This document shows positions 14,726-23,009 of a stretch of 41,980 nt of DNA, one piece after another. The notes beneath the pieces are model-generated. The model saw only the letters and a list, made by a program, of their open reading frames with translations, had not been told where the DNA came from and ran no database searches. The DNA is from a virus, in the IMG/VR virus record IMGVR_UViG_3300029624_000204, positions 1-41,980 of that record; one strand, given 5' to 3'. Both the position numbers and the translations under genes were made by a program. Within the stretch, counting starts at the first letter, position 1. Every line of letters begins with the position of its first letter.

Positions 14726-17158
14726 TTACGGTTCCCCGCTTCGTCCAAAGTTGATGGCAAGAACGGTGCTCGGCTTTCCACCTTGGGCAACAAGCGTTAG
14801 CTTCCCGCCGGCTTCCCAACGGGTTTCAATGCTCTGCTCCAAGACACCAGAACGGAGAGGCGCCGGCTTTCCTGCTGGATCGCCAGCCCGGTAATAGACC
14901 AGCTCGTCTAGGTGCGTTGCCTCATCCCCCACCTTGAGCGTGCCCGTTTCCATGACCGCAATTTTGCAATCGTCAATCTGCATCTTCCGGCCCAACCCAG
15001 AGCCGTCTTGCGCATTGATCGGGTACGGCAGCGTTTTCGCCTTGGCTCTCACGTCCAGGCCAACCAGGACTTTCCCCGCCGTCTGGCTATTGGGCAAACT
15101 GACTTCACCACCCGAGACAGTTGCCGGATAATCCGTGCCGTCCGCGTACATGATCACGTCTTGCCCTTCCAGGTGGCTCAAGCCCGCAATGGTGTTGGCG
15201 GAAGCGCCCGAATACAGAGCCGCGCAGTCAAGGTGCCAGGCGTCCTCAATTTGGCCGCCCAGGAACGGCCTTTGCATGATTTCAATGTATCGCTTCACCT
15301 GGCCGTTGATCGTTCGCTTGACGATCATCCAAACCTCATCAGACGTGGCGCCTGGCAAGTCAGCCAAGCATTCCACCACGCCGCCGAAGTCGTGACGCTG
15401 CATTCCATAGACTTGCTGCTGTCGCTCGTAGGTGAACCCAATGGCCCGGCCGGCGGTGTCCCAAGCCCAAATGATGCTGTCCGGATACTGCTGATAGCAG
15501 GCCCCCAGGATACCCGGCCGGAAAAGGTGCGATTGCACTTCACTGACCGATTGCGACACCCGGCCGTCAGCCCCGAAATCATAAGCCATTTCTCTCATGT
15601 CGGTCCCGTAAGGGCCGAAATAGAGCAGCACCGAACCCACCTTGATTGGGCTCACGCCATTTGAGCCAAAGTTGGTTTCGGGGCTTTGGTCGACGTTCTC
15701 CGGCCCGTATGGGTCTTGATCCGTTGCCTTGCCGACAGAACGCACCGCCTTGGAGGTGCCAACTATCAGGTCATTGTCATCCACGAGCCATTGAATGCGG
15801 TTCACCTGGCCAGAAAGCACGCCGACTGTCACAGCGTCCGAAGCTTCCAGCACATGCGAGACGCCCATGTTGGAAAAGTCTTCCGTCTGGCTTTCCCAGA
15901 CCTTTTGCGGCTCTTCCAGTGTCCCGGCAAAGGCCAGCCTGCTCTTGTGCCAACCAACCGTTTCCGGCCACCCCGTCGTGCCCGACCAGGCGCCGAGCCG
16001 CCAGGAGGTTTGCGCCTTTGTGTCAAGAAGCGCCTGGCCATAGAGTTGGACCTTGACCACCTTTGTGGAGCTTCGGCTTGTGATCTTGAACCAGCGCCAA
16101 AAGCCGTCCGATCCCCGAAAACGAATATGCCGGCCGACATCTGAGCTTTGAAACCCCGCCCCGCCATTAATCCCTGCTGCGCTGGACGCTGTCAGGTTGA
16201 ACGGGCTTTGGTCCTGGCCGGCTTGGTGAAAGACAATTTGGCCGATCGCCGAGTTATCACCGTCCGGTCCGCCGCCTTGCTTGAAGCTCAGCCGGTAATA
16301 GGTGAAGGCGGTTTCATTGTGGAACGCGTATTGCCGCCACTCATTTGACGCCCATGTGTCCTGGCCGTCCTGCGTGTCCAAGATGGTCCAGTTAGAGCCA
16401 TCGTTTGACGCCTCGATATTCCATTGCCAGGGCATTTCATCGTTCTGGCTGTTGTCGTCAGGCGCCTGCAGCATGTAGGCATCAATGACCTTTGCAGACG
16501 TGAAGCGATACTGCACCCATCCGGTTGCCCCGCTTGAGAGAACCACTTTCCCCTCAGAACGGTTGAACACCTGCCAGGCCGAAGCGCTGCTGTTTGATGC
16601 GCTCACTGTGCCGCTTGGAGCGGTATTTGAGGTCATATCCGGCACGGGATTACCAAGGCCGGACGGCTTCAAGTTCGTTGGCGAAATGTTGACGTCCAGA
16701 TAAGGGCCGTCTTTGAACTGCATAGGCCCGATCGACCAAGACGTTTCGCTGTGTCGCTTCAATTCCTGCGGGGCGACACCGCCGCCGGCAATAAACAGCG
16801 TGTCAGTGGATTGCACGAATTTCAGCTTTGGCAGATCCGAAAGCGTGTATGGGGTCGGCACTTCGACCGTGCCGACGCGACCGCCGCTTGTGAACACTCG
16901 GAAATAGCCGTTGCCAAATTCGAGCATGTAGAACTGACCAGCGCCGAACTCAAAGGGGATCAGCCAGCCGCCTTGGCTGCTGTTCTTCAACTCGGCGACA
17001 AACCGAGTTCCACCGCGCCGGCGCAGGCCGCCCCGCTTGAGAGTGATGAAATTCTCGCACTCGGCAAGCGACGAGCGGAAAAGCTCAAGGTCAGAACGAT
17101 AGATAAGCTCGGGGTCAAGTTCGCCGCGGCTGAATGTCGATTGGAGTTGATAGCTCAT
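14726..17158 (-). CDS. tail nozzle protein (T7 gp12-like) with discoidin-type insert
   Basis: An 810-aa protein. The N-terminus (FSRGELDPELIYRSDLELFRSSLAEC...GGLRRRGGTRFV) is the conserved start of podoviral nozzle/tail tubular B proteins. An inserted domain at about 175-314 (NRSEGKVVLSSGATGWVQYRF... NIEASNDGSNWTILDTQ... EWRQYAF... YYRLSF) has the F5/8 type C (discoidin, galactose-binding-like) pattern. It could bind surface glycans or stabilise the nozzle. The C-terminal two thirds are beta-rich. The ATG overlaps the gp11-like stop (ATGA). It forms the distal tail tube through which DNA leaves. Confidence 0.85.
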   Translation of the reverse strand: MSYQLQSTFSRGELDPELIYRSDLELFRSSLAECENFITLKRGGLRRRGGTRFVAELKNSSQGGWLIPFEFGAGQFYMLEFGNGYFRVFTSGGRVGTVEVPTPYTLSDLPKLKFVQSTDTLFIAGGGVAPQELKRHSETSWSIGPMQFKDGPYLDVNISPTNLKPSGLGNPVPDMTSNTAPSGTVSASNSSASAWQVFNRSEGKVVLSSGATGWVQYRFTSAKVIDAYMLQAPDDNSQNDEMPWQWNIEASNDGSNWTILDTQDGQDTWASNEWRQYAFHNETAFTYYRLSFKQGGGPDGDNSAIGQIVFHQAGQDQSPFNLTASSAAGINGGAGFQSSDVGRHIRFRGSDGFWRWFKITSRSSTKVVKVQLYGQALLDTKAQTSWRLGAWSGTTGWPETVGWHKSRLAFAGTLEEPQKVWESQTEDFSNMGVSHVLEASDAVTVGVLSGQVNRIQWLVDDNDLIVGTSKAVRSVGKATDQDPYGPENVDQSPETNFGSNGVSPIKVGSVLLYFGPYGTDMREMAYDFGADGRVSQSVSEVQSHLFRPGILGACYQQYPDSIIWAWDTAGRAIGFTYERQQQVYGMQRHDFGGVVECLADLPGATSDEVWMIVKRTINGQVKRYIEIMQRPFLGGQIEDAWHLDCAALYSGASANTIAGLSHLEGQDVIMYADGTDYPATVSGGEVSLPNSQTAGKVLVGLDVRAKAKTLPYPINAQDGSGLGRKMQIDDCKIAVMETGTLKVGDEATHLDELVYYRAGDPAGKPAPLRSGVLEQSIETRWEAGGKLTLVAQGGKPSTVLAINFGRSGEP

Positions 17159-17742
17159 CGGTCTGTAATGATGTCCAGGTCAACAATTGGCAGCGGTGTG
17201 CCCTGCATAGCGTCGGTGACGCCGGCTTGTTCGAAGGCTTCTGTTGCCGCCTGGCGCAGCGCTTCGGCCCGGCTGTTCTTGCCGGTGATCACATGTGCGC
17301 AACCAGAGGCCAGAAAGAGCCCGAAACCATGTACAAAGAGCGGCGAAAACTCGCTTTCGCGGGTCACACGCTTGATGTACCGGAGCGGAAACGGCGGGTC
17401 CTGGTCAGCCATGATCCACTGACCTACCAACTCATGAGGGATGATCTTGCCATCCGGCCGGCCGTTTTCGGTTTGCTGCGGCAGCCGCACCAGGTCATTG
17501 GGTTTTCGGTACCGGTATGACCAGCGAAAAGGCGGCTTTGCTGCATCGGCCGGCAGGCGAACAAGCTCCGTTGCAAAATCCCAATCGTGCATTCCAATAA
17601 ATGCATCACGATGGGCCGCGTAATGGTTCCGCATCCAGCGGGAGGCAACAGACGAAAAATCGAAGTCCCTAATTGGTGCCTCTTTGAGGTGCGCGAGGGC
17701 GAGGTTTGCCATTTCAACAGAGGTGTTGACCGTGCCGGACAT
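17155..17742 (-). CDS. tail adaptor (T7 gp11-like tail tubular protein A)
   Basis: A 195-aa protein with the gp11-family N-terminus (VEMANLALAHLKEAPIRDF), then RWMRNHYAAHRDAFIGMHDWDFATELVRL and a central ..RYRKPNDLVRL.. segment. It joins the portal to the nozzle and closes the head-tail connector. Strong ribosome site (AGAAGGCGG). It overlaps the nozzle gene by 4 nt. Confidence 0.88.
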   Translation of the reverse strand: MSGTVNTSVEMANLALAHLKEAPIRDFDFSSVASRWMRNHYAAHRDAFIGMHDWDFATELVRLPADAAKPPFRWSYRYRKPNDLVRLPQQTENGRPDGKIIPHELVGQWIMADQDPPFPLRYIKRVTRESEFSPLFVHGFGLFLASGCAHVITGKNSRAEALRQAATEAFEQAGVTDAMQGTPLPIVDLDIITDR

Positions 17743-17765
17743 GCTAAGCCGCCTTCTCTTGGGGT

Positions 17766-18113
17766 TTATTCGGCCGCGCTGTCGACCAACGAAGCCTCAT
17801 AGGTCTCCAAGACCTGCAGGCTTTCTTCCTTTTTCTTGGTTTCAACACCGGCATATTCGGAGGCCATAGCCTGCAGCGTCTTCCAATGGGCGTTGCGCCA
17901 GCCTTCCGGCAACGGCTTGCCCTGCTCAGGCGCCTTTGCGGGCGCGGCGGCTTTCTGTTTCGCGTTCCAGTCGGCCGAAATCGTGTTGCTCAGCCGCTCA
18001 TGGCGCTTTTGAGCGATGCTCTGACCGGTGTCGAAGCGCTCTTTGAAGTCGGTGGAGTGGTTCTTTTCCAGCCGCTTCAAATGCGCTTGCCGGCGCTTGT
18101 CTCTTTCATCCAT
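17766..18113 (-). CDS. charged hypothetical virion-region protein
   Basis: A 115-aa soluble, highly charged protein (MDERDKRRQAHLKRLEKNH...), rich in Lys, Glu, Gln and Ala, largely helical. The start is the ATG at 18113 with AGAGG 8 nt upstream; the frame upstream of it runs through the terminator at 18133-18165 and is not used. It lies between capsid and adaptor. Not recognised; could be a decoration, connector or assembly factor. Confidence 0.65.
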   Translation of the reverse strand: MDERDKRRQAHLKRLEKNHSTDFKERFDTGQSIAQKRHERLSNTISADWNAKQKAAAPAKAPEQGKPLPEGWRNAHWKTLQAMASEYAGVETKKKEESLQVLETYEASLVDSAAE

Positions 18114-18132
18114 GCGGATACCTCTTCCTGAA

Positions 18133-18165
18133 AAGAGAAAGGGCGGCCGAAGCCGCCCATTTCTC
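18133..18165 (-). terminator. terminator after the major capsid gene
   Basis: A hairpin with a 7-bp GGGCGGC/GCCGCCC stem (18141-18147 with 18152-18158), a TTCG-type tetraloop on the minus strand and an A/T extension giving about 13 bp with one bulge, followed by TTTCTCTTTT. It sits 23 nt after the capsid stop, the same place as T-phi after T7 gene 10. It probably raises capsid transcript relative to downstream genes. Confidence 0.75.
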
Positions 18166-18187
18166 TCAAGTTTCACCGTGCAAGGCC

Positions 18188-19225
18188 TTAGATGTTCACC
18201 TTGAGGCAGGCGAACTTGACGTTCTTCCGGTTGAACTTGCGGTCCCAGTTGGCGGCGTCGCGGAGCTCGGCCAGGGCCGCCCCCTGAGTTTTCGTGATAG
18301 ACGACGCGGTGAAATCCATACCGGCCGGGTGGATCAGCTCATGACGGCGGGTGGTCAGGTAGTCCGCGCCGCCGCCGTCGCCAATATCCGGGTCACGGGT
18401 GATTTCCGTGCCTTCGTTACCGTAGATCGTCGACCGGCTCGGAACTTCGTCAATGTGCATGAAGGCCCCCGGAGCGAACAGGAAGCAGGAATATTCGTCC
18501 GAATTGGCCCCGGCAGTGACCGGCATCATTTCCGAATGAATGACCATCATGCCGGCGTAGTACGGAACCTCAAACGGCGCTTCGGACGGCTTCTTGAACT
18601 CAATCTTTTCATCGTCCAGCAGCGTGCCGTAGACAAAGCTGTGCATGGCAATCACGCGCAGATCGTCCAGGTTCTCGCCCATGGTCAGCCGGGCGCGGTT
18701 GATCGCCTGGTAGCTGATACGGTTGGCCGCGGTCGGGGAGCCCACGTCGGAATAGATCGAATAGACCATGTCGCCGGCATCGTTGGCCACATTGTCGGCA
18801 ATGACGCCCTCTGCGGTGGCAATGATGCGCTCTTCCTTGCGCCGGCCCCAATATGCGCCGATACGCTCAGCAACACGGTTCATTGCGCTGTCGCCCCGGC
18901 CGGTGGCCGCGTAGCTGGCAACGGTCTTGGCGCCGTGCTTCTTGGCCAGGCGGTGCTTGTAGGCCTTCATGTCGCTGGCGGTGATTTTCGAAACCGAAAT
19001 CTTGTTGTCGCTGTCGTCAACAATGGTCGGTTCGGTGTCGTCCAGATCTTCCCAATAGGGCACTTCGATCTGGTTGCCGCCGGAGTTGAAACGCTTGGCG
19101 ATGTCTGGAGCCGGGCCGGCGAGAATGCCGGACTTTTCGAGCATGATGACTTTGGCCGGCTTGTTCTCAGACATGTATGGCGTGAAGACGCGCGGCACGA
19201 CGATGTCAGAAATATTGGTGGTCAT
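18188..19225 (-). CDS. major capsid protein
   Basis: A 345-aa protein with the sequence style of HK97-fold coat proteins of temperate podoviruses (gp13-like major capsid group): an N-terminal VVPRVFTPYM and SGGNQIEVPYWEDLDD, a helical RGDSAMNRVAERIGAYWGRR spine region, VIAMHSFVYGTLL, and a TTRRHELIHPAGMDF C-terminal domain. A strong ribosome site (AAAAGGG) is 6 nt away. It follows the scaffold gene by 20 nt and is followed by a strong terminator, as expected for the most abundant product. Confidence 0.9.
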   Translation of the reverse strand: MTTNISDIVVPRVFTPYMSENKPAKVIMLEKSGILAGPAPDIAKRFNSGGNQIEVPYWEDLDDTEPTIVDDSDNKISVSKITASDMKAYKHRLAKKHGAKTVASYAATGRGDSAMNRVAERIGAYWGRRKEERIIATAEGVIADNVANDAGDMVYSIYSDVGSPTAANRISYQAINRARLTMGENLDDLRVIAMHSFVYGTLLDDEKIEFKKPSEAPFEVPYYAGMMVIHSEMMPVTAGANSDEYSCFLFAPGAFMHIDEVPSRSTIYGNEGTEITRDPDIGDGGGADYLTTRRHELIHPAGMDFTASSITKTQGAALAELRDAANWDRKFNRKNVKFACLKVNI

Positions 19226-19245
19226 GTTTTACCCTTTTCGAGTGA

Positions 19246-20130
19246 TTACAGGCCGAAGAGCGCCGGGTTGCGGCCGGCAGCTTCAATGAGCTGCTTTGCC
19301 CGCGCGGGGCTGCTGTCCAGCAATTGGCTTTGCTTCGCCAGGTCCGGCTTATCCTTGTCGAAGGGATTGGACCCGTTGCCGCCCTCGCCCAGATCGTTCA
19401 GGCCGTCTTCGGCAAAAGCTTTGTCATGGATGAATGCCAGTAGCTTGACCGCCTTGGGGTCAGTCACTTGGCGCAGGCCCTTGTCATCCGCTTCCGTCAG
19501 AATGCCTTTTTCAGCAAACCAGTCCGAAAGGTCGACGCCCGCGTTTTTGAGCCCATCAAGGGCACGGTCAGCTTTGGCGACAACATTTTGATAGCCGTCG
19601 CTCGAGGGATCGCCGTATTCCGTCACAAGCTCCCGGTGTGCGTTCTCCACCGCTTCTGCCTGCTTCGTTGCGGCCTCAGTGGCGGATTGCTCACTCTGGG
19701 TGAACTGTTCCGCCATTTTGCCAACCCACTTGTCATGCAACGCTTGCGCAGCAGACGGATGCAGGCCGGCCTCCTGAAACCAGGTGCCCGCCTCTTTGGC
19801 AAAGTCCTGGTCATAGGGAAAATTCTCCGGAATGTTCTCCGGCATGTTGAACTGATAGCCCTCTTTGGGCGTCCAGCTCGCAGAAACGCGGCTGTAGAAC
19901 TCGGCGCGCTGTTCCGGAGTTGCCTCCTGGCCGGGCAGCTCCACAGCGTTGGAGAGCTTTCCTTTCAGATCGGAATAGCCCTGAAAGACGCCGCCCAGGT
20001 TTTGAAAACCGTTTTCCGTGGCAATGGCCCGCTGATCATCGTTCAGCGTTGCGAGAAACTCGGCATTGCCAACGCTGCCGCCGTTTGCACCTTCTGCCCC
20101 GCTCTGTGCGGAGTCGGTCCCATCGGACAT
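19246..20130 (-). CDS. capsid scaffolding protein
   Basis: A 294-aa acidic, helical protein with Gln/Glu/Ala-rich composition, a Pro-rich middle (PENIPENFPYDQDF) and a charged C-terminus (AKQLIEAAGRNPALFGL). It is directly upstream of the capsid gene. It would form the internal scaffold for procapsid assembly. The ATG at 20130 is preferred over a TTG two codons earlier, because the AAGGA site is 9 nt from the ATG. The start overlaps the Bbp19 stop region (TGAGCATG). The initiation context is nearly the same as at the endolysin. Confidence 0.85.
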   Translation of the reverse strand: MSDGTDSAQSGAEGANGGSVGNAEFLATLNDDQRAIATENGFQNLGGVFQGYSDLKGKLSNAVELPGQEATPEQRAEFYSRVSASWTPKEGYQFNMPENIPENFPYDQDFAKEAGTWFQEAGLHPSAAQALHDKWVGKMAEQFTQSEQSATEAATKQAEAVENAHRELVTEYGDPSSDGYQNVVAKADRALDGLKNAGVDLSDWFAEKGILTEADDKGLRQVTDPKAVKLLAFIHDKAFAEDGLNDLGEGGNGSNPFDKDKPDLAKQSQLLDSSPARAKQLIEAAGRNPALFGL

Positions 20131-20132
20131 GC

Positions 20133-20447
20133 TCAAAATTCCTTTTCGTGGTTGAAGTCAGGCAGGGTTTCCAGCCGGGCCGCTTCCTGCAATGCAGCGT
20201 GCTCTTCCGGCGGAATACGGATCATGGATAGGATGCGAGCGAACATTGCCTTGCGGCCGTCCAGATAGCCGCTTTGCCGCGTGTCGAGCGCAACGGGCGG
20301 CGCCTGGTAAATGCCGCATTCAGCGGCCAGGTCCGCCAACACCGCTTCACCTTCCGGACACAAAAAAACGGACCGATAGGTCCGCTCTAATTCCCTTCCA
20401 CGATGTTTGCGTGTGGGCGCTAGTCGCCGGAGGCTACGCCAGACCAT
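20133..20447 (-). CDS. Bbp19-like structural-region protein
   Basis: A 104-aa protein matching the Bbp19 phage family pattern: YRSVFLCPEGEAVLADLAAECG (23-45) and DTRQSGYLDGRKAMFARILSMI (55-77). Homologues lie between portal and scaffold in temperate podoviruses such as BPP-1; function unknown. The ATG at 20447 overlaps the portal stop by 14 nt, with AGGGGGG as ribosome site. The conserved YRSVFL codons form a full terminator-like hairpin (20362-20384), so the family motif is encoded by the hairpin itself. A shorter start downstream of the hairpin is possible but would remove the conserved N-terminus. Confidence 0.7.
   Translation of the reverse strand: MVWRSLRRLAPTRKHRGRELERTYRSVFLCPEGEAVLADLAAECGIYQAPPVALDTRQSGYLDGRKAMFARILSMIRIPPEEHAALQEAARLETLPDFNHEKEF
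20362..20384 (-). terminator. terminator-like hairpin inside the Bbp19 coding region
   Basis: On the minus strand, stem CGGACC/GGTCCG with a 4-nt loop is followed directly by seven Ts. It has textbook intrinsic-terminator form but lies within codons for residues 21-29 of the Bbp19-like protein. Translation through it may suppress termination, coupling scaffold/capsid transcription to ribosome flow. Confidence 0.6.
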
Positions 20448-22137
20448 TGCCGCCCCCCTGATCCTGCAGAGCCTTCAAGAGTGGAGCTCCGTCCTTTGCC
20501 ATACGGGCCATACTTTCGCCGGTAGCAAGCTGTTGCTCTTGCTCCTGCTGCCCGGCTCGCTCTTGCCGGATCTTGGCAACCTCTTCGTCAGAGCGCCGCA
20601 GTTTCGCCGGCAGGCCGAGAGCACGGCGGGTAAGCTCGTATTCCTCTTCCCGGTCATGCAGATCCATGATCGACGGATCAGCCTGCGCAGCCGCGCCCAG
20701 GTACTCTTGAAAGCCCATAATCGCCTCAAAGTGGCCAGCTTCGCGCATCTGGTCTATCGGCGCCGTAGATGTAAGCGTTACCTCACTGTCAGCCAGGCTT
20801 TCCGGCGGCGCCAAAGGAGAGCCCGGCGCGAAGGCACCGCGGCGGCCGAGAATGCCAATTTCACGCTCAAACAGGTTTTCGTTGCCGGCCATCACGTTCG
20901 TTGAGAATGGTCCGATCATGTCGGCCATTTCCTTGCGACGAATGTTGGCCTCTGTCGCCGTGCGGCCGTTGCCTTCCAGGAGCGTTTGCCAGAGATCGCC
21001 ATAGAGCCCCACCCGCAGCTTTTCACGGATGTTTTCAATCTGGTTGTCCGCTGCACCCGGGTTCACCGTGTCAATCATTGGCCGGAAGAGCGGCCGGCCC
21101 TGCTCATCAATCAAGCCCGGGTTTGTCCGACCTGGATTAAGGTCAAGCTGACGCTCTTCCCGGTGCGTGGCGATCGGCGGCCGCACAGCCTGAGAACTGG
21201 CAATCAGGCTGTCACGCGCCAAGCTCTGCAAGCTCTTGATGTCCCCCATCAACTTTGCCTGAGGTGGCGAGCCATAAGGTGAAAGGCCATCCCGGTCCCA
21301 TCGGCTGACAACCAGAGGATACTCAAAGAAGGCCCCGCGCCGGCAAATGTGCTTTGTCTCTTCCTCGAAATGCAGGCTTTCGTAACGCGACTTTTTGGCG
21401 TCGACCGCGTCTTTATAGCCGCCGTCTCGCATGAAGCAGGCGTGCACGAAGGAATGCTCATTGTCCTTCCGCTTCGGATCGTTCGCGTCGGCCTGCACCT
21501 TGTCGGAAACCTTGCCGGCATATTCCCTAACTGCCTGCCAGGCCTTGAGCCGACGGACCCGGAAGAACCCGCAGTCATTGCCTTGTGCGTCCACGATCAA
21601 GAACATTTCATAGAGCGGGACATAGCGGTAATGAACCGGTGTCCGGACATCGACCAAGTTGCCCTCATTCTCGACCGGATAGAGAATGCCGGTTCCGAGC
21701 TTCACCGTGGACAGCAGCCGAGACCGGTTGGCGAGCGCGAAACCAGATCGCCCGGAATACCGAATACGGAAAAGATGGTCTCTTGTGCGCTCGAAGAACT
21801 CTTCCTCTGCCTGTGACGGCTCAGGCGCAAAGGGATCGCCGTAACCGATACCGTGCCAATGGAAGCCTTCCGGCATGGTCAGCGAGCCAATGCCCGACGC
21901 AAGACGATCCAGGAGCCAAACCGCAGTTGGGTCAAATAACTTTCTAGACCGGTCCTTTGCCGCAGACTGACGAAATGCCGACATGCCATCACGGGCAACC
22001 ACACCGCCTGGCGTATTAAAGGCCCTTTCCATGTCCGGAGCCGTGTAGGTCACATAGTCGAGCCAGTCATTTTCATAGAAAAGACGGTCTGACCGGGCCG
22101 CCTGCAGCTCTGTTTTCAAGTCATCTACAATGGTCAT
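20434..22137 (-). CDS. portal / head-tail connector (T7 gp8-like)
   Basis: A 567-aa portal protein of the head-tail connector family (PF12236-like): LKTELQAARSDRLFYENDW N-terminus, TPGGVVARDGMSAFRQSAAKDRSRKLFDPTAVWLLDRLASGIGSLTMPEGFHWHG, RTATEANIRRKEM in the stem region, and a C-terminal Gln-rich tail. It forms the dodecameric ring for DNA packaging and tail attachment. The ATG at 22137 is preferred; a TTG ten codons upstream has no good ribosome site. Confidence 0.92.
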   Translation of the reverse strand: MTIVDDLKTELQAARSDRLFYENDWLDYVTYTAPDMERAFNTPGGVVARDGMSAFRQSAAKDRSRKLFDPTAVWLLDRLASGIGSLTMPEGFHWHGIGYGDPFAPEPSQAEEEFFERTRDHLFRIRYSGRSGFALANRSRLLSTVKLGTGILYPVENEGNLVDVRTPVHYRYVPLYEMFLIVDAQGNDCGFFRVRRLKAWQAVREYAGKVSDKVQADANDPKRKDNEHSFVHACFMRDGGYKDAVDAKKSRYESLHFEEETKHICRRGAFFEYPLVVSRWDRDGLSPYGSPPQAKLMGDIKSLQSLARDSLIASSQAVRPPIATHREERQLDLNPGRTNPGLIDEQGRPLFRPMIDTVNPGAADNQIENIREKLRVGLYGDLWQTLLEGNGRTATEANIRRKEMADMIGPFSTNVMAGNENLFEREIGILGRRGAFAPGSPLAPPESLADSEVTLTSTAPIDQMREAGHFEAIMGFQEYLGAAAQADPSIMDLHDREEEYELTRRALGLPAKLRRSDEEVAKIRQERAGQQEQEQQLATGESMARMAKDGAPLLKALQDQGGGNGLA

Positions 22138-22270
22138 ATCAGTACTTTTTCCAATTTTTATGCCCAACCTTGTTGACGACCCCTATATTTAGTTGACCGT
22201 TCACGAGCACTGCCCCACCATGCGCAGCAGCAGCAGCCACACCCCTAATTTTTGCTAGGAGGTGTATGGA

Positions 22271-22450
22271 ATGAAGTCGCTGGACCCCAACAAAACTTTG
22301 CTGATTTTGGCGATTATCGCCGTGTGTCTGATTGCCGTATTCAGCGGCAGAGACTTGGAGCTCGGGCCAGATGGCTTGAAACTTCAGAGGGCCCCTGCTG
22401 AACAGCGTCAGGCCTTAAGCCCGCCCCAGAAGAGTGACACCCGGCCGTGA
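22271..22450 (+). CDS. small membrane protein on the opposite strand
   Basis: A 59-aa protein with one strong TM (about 8-29, LLILAIIAVCLIAVFSG) and a short polar tail. The start is set by an excellent ribosome site (AGGAGGTG) 6 nt before the ATG. It is on the plus strand inside an otherwise minus-strand structural operon, and its 3' end overlaps the Pro-rich minus-strand gene by 36 nt. This fits a moron-type insertion between portal and packaging genes. No clear promoter seen. Confidence 0.55.
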   Translation: MKSLDPNKTLLILAIIAVCLIAVFSGRDLELGPDGLKLQRAPAEQRQALSPPQKSDTRP

Positions 22451-22645
22451 AGCGCTGCCGTAGTTCGAAACACCAAGCGGACTTGTCAGCGTGGTTGCCC
22501 TTGTACTGTAGGCAGCTGCCCGGCGGCGCTTGCTGTTCTCTTGCAGGTTTTTGGTCTGCCGCTGCGGATCTGGGTCACGCGGCGGTGGTGGTGTCGGCTC
22601 CGGTTCTGGCTGCTTTTTGCTTCCCCCGCCTCCAAACATGCACAT
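22415..22645 (-). CDS. small Pro-rich protein upstream of the portal
   Basis: A 76-aa protein starting MCMFGGGGSKKQ, followed by a Pro/Glu stretch and a basic, Ser/Thr/Arg-rich C-terminus (LTSPLGVSNYG...). Short proteins of this type (MCFGGG..., Pro-rich) occur between terminase and portal in temperate podoviruses. The position matches T7 gp6.7/gp7.3, small virion/tail-assembly proteins, but homology is not visible. The ATG at 22645 has GAGGTG 5 nt upstream; an ATG two codons later is possible. Confidence 0.65.
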   Translation of the reverse strand: MCMFGGGGSKKQPEPEPTPPPPRDPDPQRQTKNLQENSKRRRAAAYSTRATTLTSPLGVSNYGSASRPGVTLLGRA

Positions 22646-22733
22646 TCTGCACCTCGTCTCTTTTGTGATTGACAAACTAAAGCGGACAACTCATGCCGTT
22701 GCGGCAACCTCTACCGGAACCTATATCCGCAGT

Positions 22734-23009
22734 ATGAAACATCGAATTGTTAGCGCCCTGAGCGTCGTTGCCGCGTTCATTTCCTTGATCTCCGACGCCT
22801 CAACGAACTCTGAACAGGTTGCGGCGAATGCCGCATTCGCCATCGAATTGGGCGAAGGGAGCCATGCTCGTTTCGAAAAAACACCAAAGGAACCTGATCA
22901 GTCTGACAAACCCGACGACGGATTGGGGCGCAAAGTAGTCAGACCAAGCGGAATTGCATCTACAGCTGCGATTGGCGAGTTAAGCGTGAGTGTTGGACTG
23001 TCGAGTTAA
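22734..23009 (+). CDS. possible exported small protein on the plus strand
   Basis: A 91-aa frame starting MKHRIVSALSVVAAFISLISDA, which resembles a signal peptide or TM, followed by a polar, acidic/basic region. It fills a 334-nt stretch with no minus-strand gene, and its end overlaps the gp13-like gene by 30 nt. A TTGACA hexamer is at 22668-22673 but no clear -10; the ribosome site is poor. It may pair with the plus-strand 59-aa gene as a second cargo gene, or be non-coding. Confidence 0.35.
   Translation: MKHRIVSALSVVAAFISLISDASTNSEQVAANAAFAIELGEGSHARFEKTPKEPDQSDKPDDGLGRKVVRPSGIASTAAIGELSVSVGLSS

Noticed and set aside
14912-15664. Long plus-strand frame opposite the nozzle gene
   Set aside because: Shadow of a strongly conserved structural gene in GC-rich DNA.
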